Shown here: piece by piece, positions 28,864-34,493 of the stretch
Position numbering within the stretch: the stretch's first letter is position 1
Layout of the letters: each line of letters starts with the position of its first letter
From: Candidatus Saccharibacteria bacterium UBA6664
GTDB lineage: Bacteria; Patescibacteriota; Saccharimonadia; Saccharimonadales; Saccharimonadaceae
Direction: 5' to 3'
Assembly: GCA_002455275.1 (NCBI GenBank)
Contig: DKKO01000004.1
Coordinates: 1-34,493 of the forward strand
DNA: 34,493 nucleotides
Translations under genes and position numbers: made by a program
The notes under the pieces: model-generated
Told to the model about the DNA's origin: nothing
Seen by the model: the letters and a program-made list of their open reading frames with translations, nothing else
Database searches by the model: none

Positions 28864-29586
28864 ATGAGTAGTGGGCTATTACAGATTTTTCTCATCGTGA
28901 ACGTCTTTATCATGGGCGGCCTCGCGACATTTGGTGGACTACACCTACTCGAGCATTTTCGCCAAAAAAAGCACAAAGGCTCTGGCGATCAGCTCATTCC
29001 TGAGGAACAACGCAAAAAACTACTGGTCGCCGCCGAGGCGCAGTATCAGCGCACGCTCGAGCAATCGAGTAAGCAGCTGCAGCAAGATTTGGGCTCAACC
29101 ACCAAGCAGCTAAACACCCTACTTGAAAAAATTGGTACAGACCTCGTGGAGCGCGAGATGAAACTCTACCATGAGAGTCTTGACGATGTGATGCAACAAA
29201 CAAAAACTATCACCGCCGAGGCGCAACAAAACTTGATAAAACACCAGGCAGAGCTTGAGAAGAAACTCTCTGAGCGCCAAGCTGGCTTTGAAGCAAAATT
29301 AAACGAATTGCAAACCACGCTCGAGACTACCCTAACCAACCGCCAAGCCGAACTCGACCGAGCGCTTGCCGAACGCCGAGGTCAACTCGAAGCACAGCTT
29401 GAAAAAGAGGTGGCAGCACAAAAGGCCTTCATGATGCAGCAGATTGATACCAGGGCCGCCGACGTGTTGGCGTCATTCTTGAACGAAACATTGCAGCATG
29501 AGGTTGATTTGGGCGCGCAGGAAGCTTACTTATTGAGTCAGCTTGAAGCTCACAAAGATGAGCTAAAACGCGAGGTAGGCGTATGA
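28864..29586 (+). CDS. atpF: F-type ATPase subunit b-like stalk protein
   Basis: A 240-residue protein: one N-terminal membrane segment (about 5-29), a basic hinge, then a long coiled coil (about 45-225) rich in Gln, Glu, Leu and Lys with several 13-17-residue repeats around 'RQAELE/RQAGFEAKL'. It fits the peripheral stalk subunit b but is about 80 residues longer than usual. Its TGA stop overlaps the ATG of the delta gene (ATGA). Confidence 0.85.
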   Translation: MSSGLLQIFLIVNVFIMGGLATFGGLHLLEHFRQKKHKGSGDQLIPEEQRKKLLVAAEAQYQRTLEQSSKQLQQDLGSTTKQLNTLLEKIGTDLVEREMKLYHESLDDVMQQTKTITAEAQQNLIKHQAELEKKLSERQAGFEAKLNELQTTLETTLTNRQAELDRALAERRGQLEAQLEKEVAAQKAFMMQQIDTRAADVLASFLNETLQHEVDLGAQEAYLLSQLEAHKDELKREVGV

Positions 29587-30071
29587 GCTTAGTACTTCCC
29601 GATACAATCGCTTCGAACCAAGACCTCACGGCCTTGATTTTAGATGTTAAGGAATACGCAAAGTGGTTTGCTCATGAATCTGTTAAGCAACAGGTGAATG
29701 TGCCGACAAGTCAGCACCCGGTGGCCTTATCGGCCGTTGCGGTGGAAGTGTTGCGTGCTTGGGGAAGTAGCGAAGCTCTATCAGGAGCACGACTTGATCT
29801 ACTCATAAGCGAGTTAGAGTCCTATCAAAAACAAGCACCGAGTATTACTGTCACGCTGGCCGCCCCCGCACCACGTGGTATTATGACCAAATTGGTTGCA
29901 TGGTGTCGTGCTAACATTTCACCAACGGTGCTTGTATCGTTCGATTTCAACGCCACGTTGCTAGGAGGCATGGTGGTTCGTTCAGGTAGCCACATTTACG
30001 ATTGGTCGACGCGCCGCATGATACTGGATAACCGTGCCAAGTTACCCGAGGTTCTAAAAAATGTTCGATAA
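29583..30071 (+). CDS. atpH: F-type ATPase subunit delta-like
   Basis: A 162-residue protein whose C-terminal part FNATLLGGMVVRSGSHIYDW (about 121-140) and STRRMILDN match the conserved end of subunit delta (OSCP), which links the stalk b to the alpha3beta3 head. The N-terminal helical domain is much diverged. It is coupled to the b gene (ATGA) and overlaps the alpha gene by 11 nt. Confidence 0.85.
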   Translation: MSLVLPDTIASNQDLTALILDVKEYAKWFAHESVKQQVNVPTSQHPVALSAVAVEVLRAWGSSEALSGARLDLLISELESYQKQAPSITVTLAAPAPRGIMTKLVAWCRANISPTVLVSFDFNATLLGGMVVRSGSHIYDWSTRRMILDNRAKLPEVLKNVR

Positions 30072-31614
30072 CACGCAATTCCAAAAATTAGTCGAGGCAG
30101 ACAACCTAACCGGTGAGGTGGTAGCCGTTAACCGATTTATCGTTGAGATTAAGGGCCTTGAAGGGGTGCAGGTAGGTGCACAGATCTTGTTTGAAGATGG
30201 GCAGCGAGGCATGGTGCGTGAGGCACATGGCAACCGCGTGCTACTGTATAACATCGACTCGGAAGATGTTGCGCTGGGAAGCTTGGTAGTGGCCGAAAAA
30301 CCTCAGCTCAGTATACCTGTAGGCAAAGAGCTCGTTGGACGTGTTATTAACCCGATGGGTGTACCGCTTGATGGAAAAGGCAGCATTAAGACCACTAGAA
30401 GCTCAGGTATCTTTACGCCGGCGCCGGGAATTATGGACCGCAAAATGCTCGATGAACAGCTTGCTAGCGGCGTAACGGCAGTTGATAGCTTCTTCCCTAT
30501 CGTGCTGGGCCAGCGTATCGCAATTTTGGGTGATAGCAAGGCCGGAAAAAGCACTTTCCTGGGCCAGTTAAGCGCCAACCAGCAAGGCACCGACCGACTG
30601 GTGGTGTATGTCCTGATTGGTAAGCGAAAAGTTGACGTTGAACACCTGATTTCTGAGCTTAATGATTCTGGCGCGATTAACAATACAATTATCGTGCACG
30701 CTGATATTTTTGACTCTTTGACGCAAAGCTATTTGGCTCCCTACGCCGGTTGTGCCATGGCTGAAGACCTATGGTACAACGAAAATCGCGATGTGATTAT
30801 TATTTACGATGACTTGTCTGGCCACGCTGAAGCGTATCGCCAGCTATCACTTTTGCAAGAAGTAGACCCTGGTCGTGATTCTTACCCTGGCGATATTTTT
30901 TACACGCACTCAAGTTTGCTTGAGCGTGCTGGCAAGCTACTCACCAACGAGAAAACGCTTACCAGTCTTCCTGTGGTGTTGACGCCAAATGACGATATTA
31001 CCGCGTACCTTCCTACCAATATTATGTCGATTACCGATGGTCAGATTATCTTCGATTTAGGCTTTTTCCGTAAAGGTGTTCGCCCAGCAGTGAACGCTGG
31101 TCTTTCCGTGTCTCGTGTGGGTGGCCAAGCGCAGACAAAGCGTCAGAAACAGCTTTCGACCGCTCTGTTTAAGTCGCTAGCAAAGTATCACCAGGCTGAA
31201 GAGTTCTCGCACTTTAGTTCGCAGCTCTCAAAAGAAACTCGACTTGACCTCGCCCGGGGTAAGCACCTGTACATGGCCTTACAGCAACCGCCTGAAGAAT
31301 TGTTTTCACTGGTAGAACAACAACTCATGCTCGAGACAATCATGCTCAGCCCAGACGATCGACCGATAGATGTAGCGGCCTTACGAAAAGCCGTGAAAGA
31401 ACGCGCAAAAGACGTGAGCAAAGAAGAAGATTATGACGCGATTGAAGCCGAGCTATTCAAAGCTCACAGCGCTGAACCACCTGCTGAAAAGAAGCCAGCA
31501 ACGACTGACGCTGCCTCACCTGCTGAAAACGCCGACGACAAAGATAAATCAAAGAATAAAAAAGACGAAAAACACGCCGAAAAGAAAAAGGAGCCTGAAC
31601 ATGCGAAGAGCTAG
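30061..31614 (+). CDS. atpA: F1-ATPase subunit alpha
   Basis: A 517-residue alpha subunit: N-terminal beta barrel (about 1-80), nucleotide-binding domain with P-loop GDSKAGKST (157-165, usually GDRQTGKT), IIIYDDLSGHAEAYRQLSLL (247-266), and the arginine finger in SVSRVGG (Arg352). The catalytic-interface residues are retained. The last about 60 residues (455-517) are a low-complexity tail of Lys, Glu, Ala and Pro, absent from normal alpha subunits. The gene overlaps the gamma gene by 14 nt. Confidence 0.96.
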   Translation: MFDNTQFQKLVEADNLTGEVVAVNRFIVEIKGLEGVQVGAQILFEDGQRGMVREAHGNRVLLYNIDSEDVALGSLVVAEKPQLSIPVGKELVGRVINPMGVPLDGKGSIKTTRSSGIFTPAPGIMDRKMLDEQLASGVTAVDSFFPIVLGQRIAILGDSKAGKSTFLGQLSANQQGTDRLVVYVLIGKRKVDVEHLISELNDSGAINNTIIVHADIFDSLTQSYLAPYAGCAMAEDLWYNENRDVIIIYDDLSGHAEAYRQLSLLQEVDPGRDSYPGDIFYTHSSLLERAGKLLTNEKTLTSLPVVLTPNDDITAYLPTNIMSITDGQIIFDLGFFRKGVRPAVNAGLSVSRVGGQAQTKRQKQLSTALFKSLAKYHQAEEFSHFSSQLSKETRLDLARGKHLYMALQQPPEELFSLVEQQLMLETIMLSPDDRPIDVAALRKAVKERAKDVSKEEDYDAIEAELFKAHSAEPPAEKKPATTDAASPAENADDKDKSKNKKDEKHAEKKKEPEHAKS

Positions 31615-32464
31615 TGTTATTGAAAAAGACGCTGCCAGCATTGGTACTTTGAAAGATCTTACCAACGTGTTCGAAAGCCTCGCAAGTACCCAGGTGGCCA
31701 AGATGAAAACAAAGGTGCTGATTTCGCAGGATTTCTTTGGTTTACTATGGGAGCGATACACCTCGCTTCGTATTGATCCGGCTCGCCGAATAACAAATCG
31801 CGATGGCGTGGGCAATAATGGACGAAATGCAATTATATTAATTTCGGCCGAAGCCGGCCTTAGTGGTGACCTTGATGCTCGAGTGATTGAGACGATGGTG
31901 ACCGACAACGATCTTTCGAAGACTGACATCTTGGTGCTGGGCAGTCACGGTGCAAGCCAGCTCACTCAGCGAGGTATCCCCTACGCTCGGTTCTTCAAAC
32001 TACCTGAATCTGATGATTACATTAACGTGAGTCCAGTCATTGAGGCTGTTTTGCCGTATGAACGAATTGTAGTGTATTACGAAGAGTACGTATCGCTTGG
32101 CTCACAGATTGTACGTTCAATCGATCTTGTATCGCACATCAGTGATATGAGCAAAGATTATGAAGAAGGCACGATGACCGACTATGACACGATTTTTGAG
32201 CCGTCGCTGGAAATGATTGCCGACGAAATGGAAGAAACCATGATGCGACTGGCCTTGAGCCAAACTATTTTGCAGTCTGCTCTAGCACAAGCAGCTAGTC
32301 GATTTAATGCGATGACCATGGCCGAAGATCGCGCTGGTGAACTGCTTGGCGAATACAAACTTGAGTTTCACCGAGCGAAACGCTCGGAATCCGACAGACG
32401 ATTGCGTGAGGTATTGGTGGGTATGAAAAAGAAACGTCGCGAAGCGGCAGCGGAGGCTTCGTAA
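31601..32464 (+). CDS. atpG: F1-ATPase subunit gamma
   Basis: A 287-residue central rotor subunit. N-terminal helix (about 5-50), Rossmann-like middle with ISAEAGLSGDLDARV (normally SDRGLCG), and the conserved C-terminal helix ASRFNAMTMAEDRAGEL (about 235-251). I use the ATG at 31601 (AAGGAG just upstream), inside the end of alpha; longer frames to 31433 lie inside the alpha tail and are not supported. It ends overlapping the ATG of beta (TAATG). Confidence 0.93.
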   Translation: MRRASVIEKDAASIGTLKDLTNVFESLASTQVAKMKTKVLISQDFFGLLWERYTSLRIDPARRITNRDGVGNNGRNAIILISAEAGLSGDLDARVIETMVTDNDLSKTDILVLGSHGASQLTQRGIPYARFFKLPESDDYINVSPVIEAVLPYERIVVYYEEYVSLGSQIVRSIDLVSHISDMSKDYEEGTMTDYDTIFEPSLEMIADEMEETMMRLALSQTILQSALAQAASRFNAMTMAEDRAGELLGEYKLEFHRAKRSESDRRLREVLVGMKKKRREAAAEAS

Positions 32465-34050
32465 TGGAAAAAACTCAGCAAGCACAGCCAACTGCAGCAG
32501 CACCTGCTGCGCTCACACAGGCCACTCCTGCGGCACCAGCCGCACCAGTTCCACCCAAACCTGCCGCAGCAGCCCAAAGCAAGGCAGCTGCTCCTAAGCC
32601 AACGGGCGCGTATGTTGGCACGATTGCGACCATTCGTGGGCTCACGGTTGAGATATTACTTGTTGGTGAACGTCCTGAAGTAAAAGAACTACTGGCTGTC
32701 GATGGTCACCCGGAAGTATTTCTGGAAGTAAATTTTTACCGTGGCAACCGAGCAATCTGTTTGAACCTTACCAATAACGCGGTGGTTGCCTGTGGCCAGA
32801 AAGTTACACGCACGCACCAAAAAGTGAGTGTACCAGTTGGCCCTGCGACCATGGGTCGCGTATTTAATGCACTCGGTGAGCCCCTTGATAAAGGCGAGCC
32901 CGTGACCGATATCGTACGACCGATTGCCGTGCCGACTGGCACCAAAAGCTACCGCAGTAGCAAAAATCTTGAGCTACTTGAGACCGGTCTAAAAGTCATC
33001 GACTTCCTTACTCCGTTCGTGAAGGGTCGTAAGATTGGCATTATCGGTGGTGCTGGTGTGGGCAAAACCGTGTTAACCATGGAGATGATTCACAACGTGA
33101 CACAAGGCTCAAATAAGTCACTTTCTATCTACTGTGGCGTTGGTGAGCGTATTCGTGAGGGTAACGAGCTGTACGAGACACTTCGCGATACCGACGTGCT
33201 AAAAAACACGGTGATGTTCTTTGGGCAAATGGACGCGACCCCGGCAATTCGTTCGATGGTAGGCCCTGCTGCAGCTACTTCGGCGGAATATTTCCGTGAC
33301 GAAGAAGGTCGTGACATTCTATTCTTTGTTGACAATATCTATCGTCACATTCAGGCTATGACCGAGCTTTCAACTAATCTAGGGCTGATTCCCTCTGAAG
33401 GTGGCTACTCACCAATGGTATTTTCTGACCTTCGACGCTTGCAAGACCGCTTGGCAAGTACCGAAAAAGGTACGATTACTAGTGTGCAAGCAATTTACGT
33501 ACCAGCCGACGACCTTTCCGACCCCGCGGTGCAAGCTATTAGCCAACAGCTCGACAGCGTGTTGGTGCTAGATCGTTCTATCGCCGAGCAAGGCATTCGC
33601 CCAGCGGTTAACTTGCTCAAAACCACCAGTTCACTACTCACACCAAAAATTGTGGGTGAACGCCACTACCGTTTGGCTGAAAAGGTACAGGCGATTATGC
33701 AAAAGTACGATAGCCTCAAAAATATTATTGCTATCGTGGGCGAAAACGAATTGAGTGCCGCTGACCGTGCTGACTATCAGAATGCGAAAAAGCTCATTAC
33801 CTTCTTCAGCCAAGACTTCGCTGTGGCAGAGAAATTTAGCGGTAAACCTGGCGAATACTTCACGCTTGAGCAAACACTTGACGGCATTGAAGCGATTCTA
33901 AATGGCAAAGACACCGAATCAGAGGATGAAAAAGCAAAAAGTGGCAGTGAAAAGCCAACTAGCGCAAACACCGAATCAACCTCCGAGCAGGCAGCGGAGA
34001 AACCAGCTGCTGAAGCAACCCCCGAACCTAAGCCTGAACAGAAATCATGA
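32464..34050 (+). CDS. atpD: F1-ATPase subunit beta
   Basis: A 528-residue beta subunit. Residues 1-45 are an Ala/Pro-rich extension. P-loop GGAGVGKT (195-202), VGERIREGNELY (226-237) with the catalytic Glu228, and FFVDNIYRHIQA (287-298) are conserved, so ATP hydrolysis should work. Normal beta landmarks are altered: MNEPPG reads MDATPA (256-261), and the YPAVDPL loop at the adenine site is RPAVNLL (about 381-388). DELSEED is ENELSAAD. A charged tail (about 480-528) follows. Its TGA overlaps the epsilon ATG. Confidence 0.96.
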   Translation: MEKTQQAQPTAAAPAALTQATPAAPAAPVPPKPAAAAQSKAAAPKPTGAYVGTIATIRGLTVEILLVGERPEVKELLAVDGHPEVFLEVNFYRGNRAICLNLTNNAVVACGQKVTRTHQKVSVPVGPATMGRVFNALGEPLDKGEPVTDIVRPIAVPTGTKSYRSSKNLELLETGLKVIDFLTPFVKGRKIGIIGGAGVGKTVLTMEMIHNVTQGSNKSLSIYCGVGERIREGNELYETLRDTDVLKNTVMFFGQMDATPAIRSMVGPAAATSAEYFRDEEGRDILFFVDNIYRHIQAMTELSTNLGLIPSEGGYSPMVFSDLRRLQDRLASTEKGTITSVQAIYVPADDLSDPAVQAISQQLDSVLVLDRSIAEQGIRPAVNLLKTTSSLLTPKIVGERHYRLAEKVQAIMQKYDSLKNIIAIVGENELSAADRADYQNAKKLITFFSQDFAVAEKFSGKPGEYFTLEQTLDGIEAILNGKDTESEDEKAKSGSEKPTSANTESTSEQAAEKPAAEATPEPKPEQKS

Positions 34051-34307
34051 GCGCAAAAGAACAAGCAACTCTTCATGTGATCGCTCGAGCTCCATTTACC
34101 CTCTATTACGACGGGCCGGCACTATCGCTGTCAGCACTTAACGCCGTAGGTAAGTTCGACATATTACCGGGGCACGCCGACTTTTTTTCAATGTTGCTGG
34201 CTGGTGAGGTATATATCGAGACTGACAAAGAACCGATCATTTTCAATATCTCAACCGGCATCGTAACAGTACGAGCCGATGAAGTGTTACTGTTCGCGAA
34301 TATGTAA
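34047..34307 (+). CDS. atpC: F1-ATPase subunit epsilon (N-terminal domain only)
   Basis: An 86-residue protein comprising the epsilon beta-sandwich only: LHVIARAPFTLYYDGPAL (9-26) and KFDILPGHADFFSML (36-50), with VTVRADEVLLFAN at the end. The C-terminal helical pair (about 45 residues) that can inhibit ATP hydrolysis is missing. The ATG overlaps the beta stop (ATGA). Last gene of the operon; the convergent 34310-34493 gene ends 2 bp further on. Confidence 0.9.
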   Translation: MSAKEQATLHVIARAPFTLYYDGPALSLSALNAVGKFDILPGHADFFSMLLAGEVYIETDKEPIIFNISTGIVTVRADEVLLFANM

Positions 34308-34309
34308 TA

Positions 34310-34493
34310 TTAGTCGAGCACCATGTAGTCGAAGCCGTATGATCCGGCCGATAGACTACTTGAAGTCCACACGGTAAAGCCTGTGCTTGAACGCGTCACG
34401 TAAAACTCGCCGGGGCTTTTATTGAAGGGGCTCACGATAACTTTGGGTGTGCCGCTAAAGGCATTTCTGAAAGATACGCTACCAAACGAGCCA
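34310..34493 (-). CDS. C-terminal end of a surface or pilin-associated protein (partial)
   Basis: The last 61 codons of a minus-strand gene that continues beyond the window. The peptide GSFGSVSFRNAFSGTPKVIV...SPGEFYVTRSSTGFTVWTSS...YGFDYMVLD resembles the beta-sandwich C-termini common on exported CPR proteins with many Gly/Ser/Thr. The N-terminus and any signal peptide are not visible, so its class cannot be settled. Confidence 0.75.
   Translation of the reverse strand, partial: GSFGSVSFRNAFSGTPKVIVSPFNKSPGEFYVTRSSTGFTVWTSSSLSAGSYGFDYMVLD

Noticed and set aside
31433..31600. Longer N-terminus of the gamma subunit
   Set aside because: This stretch overlaps the low-complexity tail of alpha in another frame, is Lys-rich without gamma similarity, and a good ribosome binding site precedes the ATG at 31601.
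1..34493. CRISPR arrays, insertion sequences, prophage or rRNA genes
   Set aside because: No regularly spaced repeats of CRISPR type, no transposase or integrase reading frame and no phage structural genes were found; no rRNA sequence recognised.

Overview
The window is bacterial and most likely comes from a Patescibacteria (CPR) genome, probably a Saccharibacterium (TM7). The signs are very compact spacing with 1-14 nt gene overlaps, many short proteins without clear families, a small conserved CPR-type protein (9891-10097), a short archaeal-type aspartyl-tRNA synthetase, a MurC-Nudix fusion, and an F1-ATPase operon with unusual membrane parts. UGA is a stop codon here (for example at the ends of the b and beta subunit genes), so genetic code 25 lineages are excluded. 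The lineage call is inference; no 16S gene is present.

Layout. 1-300: end of a CAU-anticodon tRNA, a terminator, a tRNA-derived structured relic and a second terminator. 315-434: a 39-codon ORF on the minus strand. 601-2998: a three-gene operon of a membrane protein, a lone ATP-cone domain and a flavoprotein disulfide reductase homologue without its redox cysteines. 3162-4988: a 608-residue reverse transcriptase of the 'unknown group' or defence type in AT-rich DNA. 5235-6378: initiator tRNA with a degenerate upstream copy, an FtsB-like gene, and a locus where a complete tRNA(CAU), flanked by a long inverted repeat, sits inside a second, interrupted tRNA(CAU). 6377-6988: hypothetical gene. 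7190-7813: a GC-rich island with one actinobacterial-looking gene. 7819-9687: ABC-2 exporter. 9891-10791: two small proteins. 10868-13091: MurC-Nudix and an acidic protein. 13088-15901: MazG, TrmB, MscS and two envelope proteins. 15922-17980: two DNA glycosylases and a metallo-beta-lactamase-fold protein. 17970-21172: hydrolase, HD protein, HAD phosphatase and AspRS. 21222-27951: CBS membrane protein, DsbA-like protein, a tiny Cys protein, two CorA paralogues flanking an AbrB-MFS operon, an NAD(P)-binding protein and a 36-residue prepilin-like peptide. 28041-34307: F1-ATPase operon (c-like fusion, b, delta, alpha, gamma, beta, epsilon). 34310-34493: 3' end of a surface protein gene.

Two themes run through the window. 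First, most operon heads have a -10 hexamer only 6-7 nt before the start codon, so their mRNAs should be leaderless; I count about fourteen cases, several of which correct start sites (including GTG starts). Internal operon genes instead carry GGAG-type ribosome binding sites or overlap the previous stop. Second, all three tRNA(CAU) genes (two elongator/Ile2-type, one initiator) lie in the first 6.3 kb and each has a partial, rearranged copy beside it.

The best candidates for something undescribed are the tRNA-within-tRNA locus (6005-6341), the F1-ATPase operon that has a secreted-domain/c-like-hairpin fusion but no visible a or proton-carrying c subunit, and the reverse transcriptase with its AT-rich upstream region.
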